This document shows positions 53,710-62,820 of a DNA stretch of 64,000 nucleotides, one piece after another (position 1 is the stretch's first letter; every line of letters starts with the position of its first letter). The position numbers and the translations under genes were made by a program. The stretch is taken from the NCBI GenBank assembly GCA_965230275.1, contig CBDDKO010000002.1, positions 2,542,001 through 2,606,000 of the forward strand. The letters run 5' to 3'. This DNA is from JAJRRS01 sp965230275. GTDB taxonomy: Bacteria > Planctomycetota > Phycisphaerae > Phycisphaerales > Phycisphaeraceae. Under the pieces are notes generated by a model. The model was given only the letters and a program-made list of their open reading frames with translations. It searched no databases and was not told the DNA's origin.

Positions 53710-53834
53710 CGTCTTGCCTCAGCATGCACCGGCCCGATACGGCTTCGCATCGAGTTTATCGGCAAATCGCATCCTATACACAACGGTAAATCTCTGCCCA
53801 CAACCCATTTTTCGGGGTGTTCCGGTGACTCTTT

Positions 53835-54560
53835 TTATAAACTAACGGATCCATCAACGGCATGCGATCGGGCCCGTGTCAGGACCTCAACGAGCATGTC
53901 GGGCGTAAGCCTGCCGGTGAACGTGTTCTGCTGGCTGGGGTGGTAGCAGCAGGCCAGGTCGGGCGCATCGTCAAAGCTGTACCAGGCCCCATGCATGAAG
54001 GGGTATTGGTTCAGCCGATCGACCCGGCCCAGCCGGCGGTATACGCCCAGCACCGCGTGATGTGCGATCCCGCCCAGTGAGACGACCACCCGCAGATCGG
54101 GGAGCATGGCGAAGGTGAGGTCCAGATACTCATGACAGGCATTGAGTTCCGCAGCGGTCGGCCGATTCCCCGGCGGGGCGCAGTGGGCGGCGCTGGTGAT
54201 CGCGGTGTTATTGAGCGTCAGGCCGTCGCCCGGGCCGGTGCAGGTTGATTGGTTACACATGCCTGCCCGGTGCATGGCGTCAAACAGGAAGTCCCCCGAC
54301 CGGTCGCCGGTGAACATCCGGCCGGTCCGGTTTGCGCCGTGCGCCCCGGGTGCCAGACCCACGATCAACACATGGACGCGCCCGGCTTGCTGGGGTTTGG
54401 CGGGCAGGAAGTTGGGCACCGGCTTGCCCCAGTACGGCTTGTCCGCGTACCGGCGGGTCTTGACCTCGGCGACCTGTCGGTAATGATCGATCAGCCGGGG
54501 GCACCGCCGACAGCGCGTGATCTTCTCGTTCAGGCTCACGATGTTCAGCTTGTGTGGCAT
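53835..54560 (-). CDS. Uracil-DNA glycosylase, family 5-like (UdgB)
   Basis: A 241-residue glycosylase that excises uracil or deaminated purines from DNA. The N-terminal CRRCPRL begins the four-Cys iron-sulphur site of families 4/5; further Cys residues follow at CNQSTC and NTAITSAAHCAPPGNRP. Motif A is LIVGLAPGAHGANRTGRMFT with GD, as in family 5, where the usual polar catalytic residue is absent. The second motif is HPSQQNTFTGRLT. The ATG at 54560 starts MPHKLNIVSL; upstream in-frame codons give an unlikely extension. Confidence 0.85.
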   Translation of the reverse strand: MPHKLNIVSLNEKITRCRRCPRLIDHYRQVAEVKTRRYADKPYWGKPVPNFLPAKPQQAGRVHVLIVGLAPGAHGANRTGRMFTGDRSGDFLFDAMHRAGMCNQSTCTGPGDGLTLNNTAITSAAHCAPPGNRPTAAELNACHEYLDLTFAMLPDLRVVVSLGGIAHHAVLGVYRRLGRVDRLNQYPFMHGAWYSFDDAPDLACCYHPSQQNTFTGRLTPDMLVEVLTRARSHAVDGSVSL

Positions 54561-54711
54561 GAGCGGGGTCCAACGATTGGTCTGTCTGTATCGTCTGCAG
54601 ATCCTATGCGGCGGGTCAGCGCTGTTTGTGCTGCGATTATCGGTAAGCACACTCAGGTAACGCGTCGCTCGTGTCGAGGATACACACGGACTCGCCCTTG
54701 CGGAACCTTGA

Positions 54712-55449
54712 ATGCGTCTACTGATTAACAGCATGATCCTTGTAATGGCCCTGGCGATTATCGCCACGGCGATATTGCATCACCGCGCGGACAAGGACGA
54801 GCAGGCCAACCTGGTCACCGTGCAGGCGGGCTTGCTGGCGTTTGATGAAACGGTGACGTACCAGTCCGTGCTCTGGCAGGCCCAGCACGAGCAGGCCGGG
54901 GACTACCCGCCGCAGATCATGCCCGATTGGTTCGCTGATGGGGCCCCGGCGAACCCCCTGCTTGAGGGGCGTCACCCCTGGATCGACATCGCCCCGCCGG
55001 GTGACTACAGCGATCACCCACCGGACCCGCTTGCGGACACGTCCGGGCAGGCCGGCTTCTGGTACAACCCCAACAACGGCGTCGTCCGGGCGCGTGTGCC
55101 GCGGCAGGTCACCGATGAGCAGACCCTGGCGATGTACAACCTCGTGAACCATGCCGGGCTTGCCGCCCTGCCCCATGATACGGACCCGGACCGTATACCG
55201 CTGGCGTTCAATCCCGACCCGGTGACCACCGGTCAGCACGCCAGCCCTGTTCGTCGCGCTACCCGCAACGTCGAAGCGCTCGAGCCCGAGGTCGCTGCAG
55301 AGACGGTGACCGAGGCTGAGAACGAAGAGTCTGAACCTTGGTATGAGAGCCGTGTCGTCCCCGAATCCGTGGATGAGCCGGAGACCACGTCGGCCCAAGT
55401 CGATCCTGTTGAGGAAGCGCCCGCCCGGCCGTCGCTGATCGCGGAGTGA
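54712..55449 (+). CDS. Single-pass membrane hypothetical protein
   Basis: A 245-residue protein with an N-terminal hydrophobic helix (about residues 5-22: INSMILVMALAIIATAIL). A soluble region follows (GFWYNPNNGVVRARVPRQV near residue 120), then a long acidic low-complexity tail (EPEVAAETVTEAENEESEPW). The short N-terminal helix, GFWYNPNNGVVRARV and polar tail resemble pseudopilin-associated proteins, but the prepilin signature is absent. Function unknown. Confidence 0.6.
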   Translation: MRLLINSMILVMALAIIATAILHHRADKDEQANLVTVQAGLLAFDETVTYQSVLWQAQHEQAGDYPPQIMPDWFADGAPANPLLEGRHPWIDIAPPGDYSDHPPDPLADTSGQAGFWYNPNNGVVRARVPRQVTDEQTLAMYNLVNHAGLAALPHDTDPDRIPLAFNPDPVTTGQHASPVRRATRNVEALEPEVAAETVTEAENEESEPWYESRVVPESVDEPETTSAQVDPVEEAPARPSLIAE

Positions 55450-55501
55450 GCCCTATCGCACTCGGACGCCGGGGTCCGACGTCTGCCGCTACAATCCGGG
55501 G

Positions 55502-56749
55502 ATGACCCAGATTTACCAGGAACAACTGCCCAACGGCCTGTGGCTGGTCGCCGAACCCAGCAGCAGCGCCCAGTCCCTATCAATGACCCTGCTGACCCCC
55601 GCCGGCGTCGCCAGCGAGCCGCAAGGCAAACAGGGCGCTTCGGCCCTGCTCGAAGAGATGATTACCCGTGGTGCAGGCGGCTTGGACGCCCGCGCTCACA
55701 GCGAAGCGCTCGACCAGTTGGGCGTGCAACGCGGCACCCATGTCGAGACGCGCCACCTTCGGCTCAGCGCCACGATGATCGGCGACAAGTTCGACCAGGC
55801 GATGCCTTTGCTCATGAACATGGTCACCTGCCCGGCGTTGTCAGACGAGGCTTTGGAGCCCAGCCGTGATCTGGCGCTTCAGGCGATCCAATCACTGGAC
55901 GACGAACCGCAGCAGCAGGTGATGCTCAACCTGCGTGGCCGACATCACCCGGCACCGCTCGGCCGATCGCCCTACGGCGACATCGAAGGGCTGAAAGCGA
56001 TCTCGGCTGAGGACCTGCGCGGTTTTTGGCGCGACACCTGTGTGCCGGAAGGCTCGGTGCTAGGGTTTGCCGGCAAGCTGGATTGGCCGAGGCTGCGCGA
56101 CCGGGTGGCGGAGCAGGTCGAGGGTTGGCAAGGCAGACACGAAGAGGTGGAGCCGACCGACGTCGGGCCGCGCGGTTATGGCCACGACGAGGCACAGACC
56201 CAGCAGGTCCACATCGCCCTGGCATACGACAGCATCCCCGAGCCCGATGAGCGGAGCATCCTTCAGCGTGCGGCGGTGGCGGCGCTTAGTGGCGGGATGT
56301 CGGGCCGGCTGTTCACGGAAGTGCGCGAGAAGCGGGGGCTTTGCTACTCGGTCTACGCGACGTATGCGGCGGGCAAGGACCGCGGCGCGGTGTTCGGGTA
56401 TGCCGGGACGACCACGCCGAGGGCGCAGGAGACGCTGGACGTGATGGCCGGGGAGTTGCGCCGGCTTTCCGAGGGCATCGACCAGAGCGAGTTCGACCGG
56501 GCGATGGTCGGGATGAAGTCCAACCTCGTGATGCAGGGCGAATCGACCGGGGCCCGTGCGGGGGCGATTGCGGTGGATCAGCACGTCCTGGGCCGACCGC
56601 GCACGCTCGACGAACTGACCGAGCGTGTGGACGGGGTCACGCTCGAAGCGCTCAACGGCTACTTACGTGACAACCCGCCGGGGGCGTTCACGGTCACGAC
56701 GATCGGGCCGGAGGCGCTTAAGACGGAAGAGCTGCTCGTGGTAAGTTGA
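55502..56749 (+). CDS. M16-family peptidase-like protein lacking the zinc motif
   Basis: A 415-residue insulinase/processing-peptidase-like protein with both M16 halves. The N-terminal half has LLTPAGVASEPQGKQGASAL, but the position of the catalytic HxxEH is ALLEE (both zinc His replaced, Glu kept). The C-terminal half keeps the substrate-binding VREKRGLCYSVYATY. The family needs HxxEH for catalysis, so it is probably inactive alone and may pair with an active M16 subunit elsewhere. It has no signal peptide. Confidence 0.82.
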   Translation: MTQIYQEQLPNGLWLVAEPSSSAQSLSMTLLTPAGVASEPQGKQGASALLEEMITRGAGGLDARAHSEALDQLGVQRGTHVETRHLRLSATMIGDKFDQAMPLLMNMVTCPALSDEALEPSRDLALQAIQSLDDEPQQQVMLNLRGRHHPAPLGRSPYGDIEGLKAISAEDLRGFWRDTCVPEGSVLGFAGKLDWPRLRDRVAEQVEGWQGRHEEVEPTDVGPRGYGHDEAQTQQVHIALAYDSIPEPDERSILQRAAVAALSGGMSGRLFTEVREKRGLCYSVYATYAAGKDRGAVFGYAGTTTPRAQETLDVMAGELRRLSEGIDQSEFDRAMVGMKSNLVMQGESTGARAGAIAVDQHVLGRPRTLDELTERVDGVTLEALNGYLRDNPPGAFTVTTIGPEALKTEELLVVS

Positions 56750-56783
56750 TGCGACAAGTCGCGTCGCTTCCTACATACAATTT

Positions 56784-56818
56784 CGATACCCGATACCCGA
56801 TACCCGATACCCGATACC
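56784..56818. repeat. CGATACC x5 heptamer tract before coaB
   Basis: Five perfect tandem copies of CGATACC end 4 bp before the coaB ATG. The tract fills the ribosome-binding position and looks like a variable-number repeat. Confidence 0.95.
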
Positions 56819-56822
56819 AGCC

Positions 56823-57464
56823 ATGCGCATCCTCATCACAGCCGGTCCAACCCGCGAGCCGATCGACAGCGTGCGCTATATCAGCAACCGTTCAAGCGGC
56901 AAGATGGGCATCGCGGCGGCTGAAGCGGCGGTGGAGGCGGGTCATGACGTGACGCTGTTGCTGGGCCCGGTGCCGGTGTTCGGGTCGCTGCACGATGTGA
57001 TGCGTGTTTACCGGTTCAATTCGTCAGCGGAGTTGAAGCAGCTGCTTGATGCGCACTTCCCGGACTGTGACCTGTTGATCATGGCGGCGGCGGTGGCGGA
57101 CTACCGGGTCGAGCAGCCGACCGACGGCAAGATCAAGCGCGAGAGCGAATCAGGGGATGCCGATGGCTTGACGCTGAAGCTGCAGCCCACGCCGGACCTG
57201 GTGGCGGCGGTGGCGGGCATGCGCCGGGCGGACCAGAAGATCGTGGCTTTTTCGCTGGAGGAGCCGGGCGAGTTGGAGCAGCGGGCGGTGGCGAAGATGC
57301 AGCGTAAGGGCGTCGACGCCATGGTCGGCAACCCGCTTGGCACGATGGATGGCGATCACATCAGTGCCCTGTGGCTGACGGCGGCCGGGGATCGGATCGA
57401 ACCCGGGTCGATGACCAAGCAGGCCTTTGCGCGCTGGTTGATCGAGCGCTGCGGTGATCTGTAA
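56823..57464 (+). CDS. coaB: Phosphopantothenate-cysteine ligase domain protein (CoaB)
   Basis: A 213-residue stand-alone CoaB (the DFP C-terminal half): ILITAGPTREPIDSVRYISN, SSGKMGIAAAEAA, AAAVADYRVEQPTDGKIKRE (with the KxKR substrate loop), LQPTPDLVAAV and IVAFSLEE are diagnostic. It joins phosphopantothenate to cysteine in CoA synthesis. The usual fused CoaC decarboxylase is not present, so CoaC must be elsewhere. It starts directly after a CGATACC repeat tract with no Shine-Dalgarno site. Confidence 0.9.
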   Translation: MRILITAGPTREPIDSVRYISNRSSGKMGIAAAEAAVEAGHDVTLLLGPVPVFGSLHDVMRVYRFNSSAELKQLLDAHFPDCDLLIMAAAVADYRVEQPTDGKIKRESESGDADGLTLKLQPTPDLVAAVAGMRRADQKIVAFSLEEPGELEQRAVAKMQRKGVDAMVGNPLGTMDGDHISALWLTAAGDRIEPGSMTKQAFARWLIERCGDL

Positions 57465-57599
57465 ACCGATCCATGGGCGAGAAAGAAAAGGCGAATCACG
57501 CCTGTTACTTCTTGGCGCAGCGGTGTTTGTGAGATACGCTTAACGTGCTGACACATGTCTGATCGGTTTCGATTGCTGCGTTTCACTTGAGTCTGAGCC

Positions 57600-58898
57600 A
57601 TGTCCAACACCCACGTCGTTCCATGCCCGGCTTGCCAGACGCCCTTGAATGTCCCACCCAGCGCCGGCGGCCGACGTGCCCGTTGCCCTGCTTGCGGTGA
57701 CCGGTTCATCATCCCGACCCGGACGGACTTGTTGGAAGACACCGTCTCCGGCTGGATCGAGCAGGACGTCGACGATGTCGTCCAGACCCGCGAGCGCGAG
57801 TCGGACGAAAATCACAAGTCGCAGATCATGCCCGCGATGACCGAATCGCCCGAGCCGCAGTTGATCCCGGCGGAAGACACGCCTTCCGGTGAAACGATCA
57901 TGGGTGTGCCTTTCGACAAGCAGGCTGTGGCGTCGGACCCGCCCGCCCCCAAGCCCAAACCCAAGCCGGCGAAGAAGCCCGACGAGGACGAGGAAGACAG
58001 CGAGTACCCGCGCAATCTGCGGACCGATCCCAAGAGCCCGCACCTGGTCGTGCTCAAGTGCGGCAGCGCCGGCGTGCGTTTCGCTTTCGACGCCAAGTGG
58101 CTCGCGCACGAGGGATTCCGCACGTCGATGCCGACGCGCTGTGTCTACTCGGGCAACGCCGAGCGTTCCAAGTTGATTGCAAGGACGTTCGTGTTTGCCG
58201 ACCGGACGCGCGGGTTGAAGACCAAGCCCGCCGACATCGCGGCACCGCATGACGTCCGCAGCCTGGGCGACGCCGGGCCGCGGCAGATCATGCAGATGAT
58301 GGGCACGATCGAGGGCATGCCCAACCCCTTCCTCTACCCCATGCCCTATTACATCAGCACGCGCTACGCCAACAAGCTGGTGCACTGCATGACGCGTGAT
58401 CGTTCCAGCGGCGGGATCACAGCGGAGGTCGTGATCCCCGACGCGGTCTGCGCGCTGGAGTGGCTGTCGCGGGTCAACGGTGTGTGCGGCAAGGAGTTCG
58501 AGCTGCTTGAGCGTGACACGTCGCTGCTGCACGGCGACCGGTTCCAGGAACTCTCCGACGTCTGCCGGGGCAGGATCCAGAGTTGGTGCAAGCTCCGTCC
58601 GCACGAGGTGTTCCAGGCCTACTTCAATGATGCGGACTTCGGCCGGCTCGACGAGGGGCTCGCCGGCCTCATCGTCACCGACCTGCGCGTGGTCTACTGC
58701 AAATACCACCACCGCGGCCAGGTCCGGTTGGATAACGAGGACGCCGCCATCGTCGCCAAGCACGAGGGGCGTTGCTACAGCCTGTCGCTGCAGATCGGCA
58801 ACGACCGTGCCCGCATGTGTAAGCTGCACCGGGACAAGATCGCCGAGTTTGAAACGGCCCTGGGTAAGGACGCCGCCCTGAAGCTCGAGGTGCGGTAG
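57600..58898 (+). CDS. Zinc-ribbon protein of unknown function
   Basis: A 432-residue protein with an N-terminal zinc ribbon (CPACQTPLNVPPSAGGRRARC through CPACGDRF, residues 9-36). A disordered Pro/Lys/Glu linker (about 45-145) follows, then a globular domain (145-432) with several Cys/His residues (HCMTRDRS, CRGRIQSWCK, YCKYHHRGQV). No enzyme family recognised. It is soluble with no signal peptide. Confidence 0.62.
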   Translation: MSNTHVVPCPACQTPLNVPPSAGGRRARCPACGDRFIIPTRTDLLEDTVSGWIEQDVDDVVQTRERESDENHKSQIMPAMTESPEPQLIPAEDTPSGETIMGVPFDKQAVASDPPAPKPKPKPAKKPDEDEEDSEYPRNLRTDPKSPHLVVLKCGSAGVRFAFDAKWLAHEGFRTSMPTRCVYSGNAERSKLIARTFVFADRTRGLKTKPADIAAPHDVRSLGDAGPRQIMQMMGTIEGMPNPFLYPMPYYISTRYANKLVHCMTRDRSSGGITAEVVIPDAVCALEWLSRVNGVCGKEFELLERDTSLLHGDRFQELSDVCRGRIQSWCKLRPHEVFQAYFNDADFGRLDEGLAGLIVTDLRVVYCKYHHRGQVRLDNEDAAIVAKHEGRCYSLSLQIGNDRARMCKLHRDKIAEFETALGKDAALKLEVR

Positions 58899-59071
58899 GT
58901 CCAGGGTCCGAGAACCCAATCGAAAAGCCCTCCATGCCCACGCTCGATGAACGCGGCCCTTTTTCTCAGCGCATCGAGCCTTCCGATTTGCACCCACCCC
59001 GCCTTCGTAGATACACTGCAATATTATTAAGATAAATATGTCCCAATCCTGTGGATACAAAGGAGCTTGCT

Positions 59072-60010
59072 GTGCGACCTCACTTCTTATCTTTCATGGC
59101 GGCCTGTTTGATTCTGTCGTGTGGGATCAGTTCAACCGTCCATGCCCAGGCGCTTCCCTCAGTCAACCTCGGATTCACCAGCTTCCTTGACGGCGGGCCG
59201 CCGGCCGGGCCCGGGTTCTACTACCAGCAGTACGCCCAGTACTTCTCGTCGCATAAGTTCCGCAGCGCCAACGGCAGCGAGCTGGACTACGACGTCGATG
59301 TCTTCGTCAGCCTTAACCAGTTCATCTACCAATCCGACACGCCCGTCTTCTTCGACGGCAAGTGGGGCGCGGACCTGATCGTCCCGGTCGTCCACCTCGA
59401 CGGCGAAGGCCCCGTCCCCCCACTGCGCGACAACGGCGGCGGCCTCGGCGACATCCTCTTCGGCCCCTTCATCCAGTGGGACCCGGTCATGGGCGAGAAC
59501 GGCCCGGTCTTCATGCACCGCGTCGAGTTTCAGATGATCTTCCCCACCGGCAAGTACGACGACGATGCGGAACTGAACCCCGGGTCCAACCACTTCTCGT
59601 TCAACCCCTACTGGGCAGCCACCTGGTTCATCAGCCCCGAGTGGACCGCGTCCACCCGTATCCACTACCTGTGGAACGATAAGAATGATGACCCGAGCAA
59701 CCGCCTGTACCCCGGGGCCGGCGACGTCCAGCCCGGCCAGGCGATCCACGCCAACTTCGCCGTCGCTTACATGCTTGTCCCCGACAAGTTCCGCGTCGGG
59801 CTCAACGGCTACTACCTCGAACAGATCACCAAGAGCGAGGTCGATGGCGTGAAGATGCCCGGCGAAGAACGCGTTTTGGGCCTGGGCCCCGGTGCCGTCT
59901 GGCACATCAACCAGGACAACCACGTGTTCTTTAACCTTTACTTCGAGTCCGAAGTCGAGAACCGCCCCGAAGGCATTCGCGGCCAGGTCCGCTGGACGCA
60001 CCACTTCTGA
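59072..60010 (+). CDS. Outer-membrane channel-like protein (phenol MetA-pathway/COG4313 type)
   Basis: A 312-residue exported beta-barrel protein. GTG at 59072 follows AAGGAG by 6 bp, making this the better start than an upstream GTG. The signal peptide is FMAACLILSCGISSTVHAQA. The mature part has alternating aromatic beta strands and the family stretches DIFVGPF-like GDILFGPFIQWDP and QMIFPTGKYDDDAELNPGSN, then WAATWFISPEWTASTRIHYL. Family members are proposed outer-membrane channels for hydrophobic or aromatic compounds. Substrate unknown. Confidence 0.75.
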   Translation: MRPHFLSFMAACLILSCGISSTVHAQALPSVNLGFTSFLDGGPPAGPGFYYQQYAQYFSSHKFRSANGSELDYDVDVFVSLNQFIYQSDTPVFFDGKWGADLIVPVVHLDGEGPVPPLRDNGGGLGDILFGPFIQWDPVMGENGPVFMHRVEFQMIFPTGKYDDDAELNPGSNHFSFNPYWAATWFISPEWTASTRIHYLWNDKNDDPSNRLYPGAGDVQPGQAIHANFAVAYMLVPDKFRVGLNGYYLEQITKSEVDGVKMPGEERVLGLGPGAVWHINQDNHVFFNLYFESEVENRPEGIRGQVRWTHHF

Positions 60011-60058
60011 TCCCAGGGTGGCACCCCTGCCTTTAACAGGCACCCCCAGTATTACCGA

Positions 60059-60088
60059 AGCCCACGGTTTCAAACCGTGGGCTTTTTT
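60059..60088 (+). terminator. Terminator after the channel-like gene
   Basis: A 12-bp stem (AGCCCACGGTTT / AAACCGTGGGCT) with a CA loop is followed by six T residues, 48 bp past the stop and 25 bp from the der stop codon on the other strand. Confidence 0.92.
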
Positions 60089-60112
60089 ACTTATTGACGT
60101 GATCGGTTGTGT

Positions 60113-61489
60113 TTAAGCTTCCGCATCCGCCGGGATCGAGCGGCGGTCGCGGACAAGCACCTTGATGGGTACCTCGGAGAACGCGACTTCTTCGCGGATG
60201 TGGTTGGTGAAGAAACGTAGGTAGTTGTTGTCAAACAGGTCGGGGATGTTGACGAACAGCGCGATGGTCGGCGGATCGGTGTCCACCTGCGTGGCGTAGT
60301 AGATCTTCGGCTGCTTGCCGAGCTTGGAGCGCGGGGCGCCCTGGGTCATCACGGCCTGGACGATCTGGTTCAGCTCGCCGGTCGGTGTGCGGTGGCGGGC
60401 CTGCTCGTAGAGGTTCATCGCCATCCCGATCGCCTCGTGCAGCCCCTCGTCCTCCTTGGCGCAGGTGAACACGATCGGCGCGAAGCTCAGGCCGCGCAGC
60501 TCCTTGTCCAGGTACTCGACGTATTCCTCTTCCGTGCTTTCTTCTTCGGCCAGGTCCCACTTGTTCACCACGATCACGGTCGGGCGGTGGTGTTCGAGGA
60601 TCTCGTTGACGAGCTTCTTGTCTACCTGGCTCACCGGGACGGTCGCGTCGATCAGCAGCAGACACACGTCGGCCCGGCGGACGCTCCGCAGCGAGCGGTG
60701 CATGGAGTAGTACTCGATGTCGCCTTCCAGGCTCTTGCGTTTTCGGACGCCGGCGGTGTCGATCGCGGTGAACGTCTTGCCGTCGATCTCGAAACGCACG
60801 TCAACCGAGTCGCGCGTCGTGCCCTCGATCTCGCTGACGATGACGCGCTCTTCCCCGGCGAGCGCATTGACCATCGTGCTCTTCCCGGCATTGCGCTTGC
60901 CGACCAGTGCGATCAGCGGCCCGCCGTCCACGGATGCTTCGCCATCGTCATCATCCGAAAACTTATCGAAGTCGATCGCGCTATTCAGCCGTTCGTAGAG
61001 TTCGTACTTGTTGCGCCCGGTGAGCGCCGCGATCATGACCGGCTCGCCGAAGCCCAAGCGCATTGCGTCGTAGGCGGCGGCCTCGTGTTTCTCGCCGTCG
61101 ACCTTGTTGGCGATCAGGAGCACGGGGGTTTCGGACCCGCTGGTGCGGATCAGCCGGGCGACCGTTTCGTCCAGCGGGGTGATCCCCGACAGGGCATCGA
61201 CGACGAACAGCACCAGGTCCGCCTGGCCGAGGCCCTGGGCAATCTGGCGTTCGATCTGGGGGGTGAGTTGCTGGTTATCCGTCAGGCCGTAGCCGCCGGT
61301 GTCGATCAGTTCGGCGGTGTGCGACTTCTCGCCCCGGCTGACCACGGGCAGGTCGACGATCACGCTGACCCGATCGCGCGTGACCCCGGCGGTGGGCTCG
61401 ACGATGCTGACCCGCTTGCCGGCAAGCAGGTTCATCAGGCTGGACTTGCCGACGTTCGGTCGGCCGACAATGACAATCTTGGGGGGCAT
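60113..61489 (-). CDS. der: Ribosome-biogenesis GTPase Der (EngA)
   Basis: A 458-residue double-GTPase that acts in 50S subunit assembly. First G domain: GRPNVGKS (9-16), DTGGYG, NKVD. Second: GKRNAGKST near residue 205, DTAGVRKR, NKWDLAEEE. The C-terminal KH-like domain ends LVRDRRSIPADAEA. The ATG at 61489 starts MPPKIVIVGRPNVGKSS; the upstream reading frame carries low-complexity sequence from a heptamer tract (AGNCACC) that ends 5 bp before this ATG. No Shine-Dalgarno site. Confidence 0.94.
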   Translation of the reverse strand: MPPKIVIVGRPNVGKSSLMNLLAGKRVSIVEPTAGVTRDRVSVIVDLPVVSRGEKSHTAELIDTGGYGLTDNQQLTPQIERQIAQGLGQADLVLFVVDALSGITPLDETVARLIRTSGSETPVLLIANKVDGEKHEAAAYDAMRLGFGEPVMIAALTGRNKYELYERLNSAIDFDKFSDDDDGEASVDGGPLIALVGKRNAGKSTMVNALAGEERVIVSEIEGTTRDSVDVRFEIDGKTFTAIDTAGVRKRKSLEGDIEYYSMHRSLRSVRRADVCLLLIDATVPVSQVDKKLVNEILEHHRPTVIVVNKWDLAEEESTEEEYVEYLDKELRGLSFAPIVFTCAKEDEGLHEAIGMAMNLYEQARHRTPTGELNQIVQAVMTQGAPRSKLGKQPKIYYATQVDTDPPTIALFVNIPDLFDNNYLRFFTNHIREEVAFSEVPIKVLVRDRRSIPADAEA

Positions 61490-61494
61490 GGGGT

Positions 61495-61522
61495 GGTGCC
61501 TGGTGGCTGGTGTCTGGTGGCT
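61495..61522. repeat. GGTGNCT x4 heptamer tract before der
   Basis: Four adjacent 7-bp units (GGTGCCT, GGTGGCT, GGTGTCT, GGTGGCT, plus strand) lie 5 bp upstream of the der ATG. Read towards der they are AGNCACC repeats. Confidence 0.85.
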
Positions 61523-61634
61523 GGGGTGAACCACGCATGATAGTGGATTCGACGTGGGCGGGTGAGATTGAAGCGTCCGTGGGGATGCCCGCGCGGTGGG
61601 CACGGCGATCTGCGATCGCCCGCTAAACGGGGGA

Positions 61635-62342
61635 TCAATCTTCGCCGTGGCGCTGGTTCCACAGCTCGACGGCCTCGGGCTCGCGGATGTACAGGGGTGT
61701 GAGCTTCATGGGGTCGTCCGGCTCGCGGGTGGCGGCGGCATGCCGACCGAGCTTGAAGACGGCTTCGCTGCGGCCTACAGCGAACTCGGGGCCGAGCACC
61801 GTGACGCCCTCTTTCAGCCTGTCCGGGATCGGGGGCAGCTTCTCGCCGATCAGGTGAAGCGGGCGCGGGGCCCGGCTTAGCAGGTCATCGATCGTCCGCA
61901 GCCCGGACTCGGTGATCGCTTGCCAACCATCGGCTTCGCGCTTGTAGACGCAGCTATGCACAGTCTCTCGCTTTAGGTTCAGACAGACCGCGACGTGGTC
62001 AGCGCCTTCCGCTTCCGGGGGCGCATTCTCGGCCAGCACATCCAGCGTCGGGATGCCGAACAGTTCGACGCCGCCTGCCAGGGCGAGCATCTTTGCGGTC
62101 GTGATGCCGACGCGCAGCCCGGTGAACGATCCGGGGCCGAGCGAGACATAGACTTGGCCGATAGCACTTGGTGTCACGCCGTGCTTCTTACATAGCTCAT
62201 CGATCGTCGGGATCAGCTCGACATTGTGTCGGCGCTTGTGCGTCAGCTCGACGGATTCGATCAGTTCATCAACGCGGCCGAGCGTCACCGTGCCGCTTCG
62301 GCCGGAGGTCTCGATGGACAGGTTGTAGTCTCGGTCGGGCAT
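61635..62342 (-). CDS. tsaB: tRNA threonylcarbamoyladenosine biosynthesis protein TsaB
   Basis: A 235-residue TsaB of the ASKHA fold: NLSIETSGRSGTVTL at the N-terminus, ELIPTIDELCKKHG, and the signature VSLGPGSFTGLRVGITTAKM. TsaB scaffolds TsaD/TsaE in t6A synthesis at tRNA position 37. Length and motifs match. It lies 146 bp upstream of der on the same strand, close after the small membrane-protein gene (15-bp gap). Confidence 0.92.
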   Translation of the reverse strand: MPDRDYNLSIETSGRSGTVTLGRVDELIESVELTHKRRHNVELIPTIDELCKKHGVTPSAIGQVYVSLGPGSFTGLRVGITTAKMLALAGGVELFGIPTLDVLAENAPPEAEGADHVAVCLNLKRETVHSCVYKREADGWQAITESGLRTIDDLLSRAPRPLHLIGEKLPPIPDRLKEGVTVLGPEFAVGRSEAVFKLGRHAAATREPDDPMKLTPLYIREPEAVELWNQRHGED

Positions 62343-62357
62343 CGTTGTTCTGTCACA

Positions 62358-62795
62358 TCAATCCGTCACGACGCCCCGGGAGGGATTGGCGATGGCGAAG
62401 GCTAAGTATGCAGTAATCGCATAGAAAAACAGTTTGTCAATGGCAAATAATGTTCTCAGTGTTCTATCGAGTTCCGTGCCTAGCAAGACGCTGATCGGTT
62501 TACTATTCGATATGACGATCCAGAGAAAGTCACCCAGTATGCAGCCGATAATTGTGATGGCAATCGTGATTTTGCCAAGATGATTTCTCAAGTATCTGTT
62601 GCCGGGCCTCATGATAAACCCCGCGCCGACGCCTGTGATGACAGGCAAGAGAACAAGGCCAAACGGGATATAACCCATGATGTATCGGCAATACATTGAC
62701 CAGGATAAGCACGCCCACGCCGTCGCGCCGATTGCGAGGGCTATGCCGATCAGCAGCGCGTTACCGGATGTCGATTTGGCTTCGGGCGTATCCAT
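62358..62795 (-). CDS. Small multi-pass membrane protein
   Basis: A 145-residue protein with about four membrane helices (ALLIGIALAIGATAWACLSW; YIPFGLVLLPVITGVGAGF; ITIAITIIGCILGDFLWIVI; LFFYAITAYLAFAIA) and a short soluble end. It is more AT-rich than its neighbours. No family recognised. It lies between trpD and tsaB on the same strand. Confidence 0.65.
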   Translation of the reverse strand: MDTPEAKSTSGNALLIGIALAIGATAWACLSWSMYCRYIMGYIPFGLVLLPVITGVGAGFIMRPGNRYLRNHLGKITIAITIIGCILGDFLWIVISNSKPISVLLGTELDRTLRTLFAIDKLFFYAITAYLAFAIANPSRGVVTD

Positions 62796-62820
62796 GATTC
62801 AATGAAAGATAGGCGGGCGG

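Noticed and set aside
56784..56818. CGATACC repeats as a CRISPR array
   Set aside because: Units are 7 bp with no spacers; this is a simple tandem repeat.
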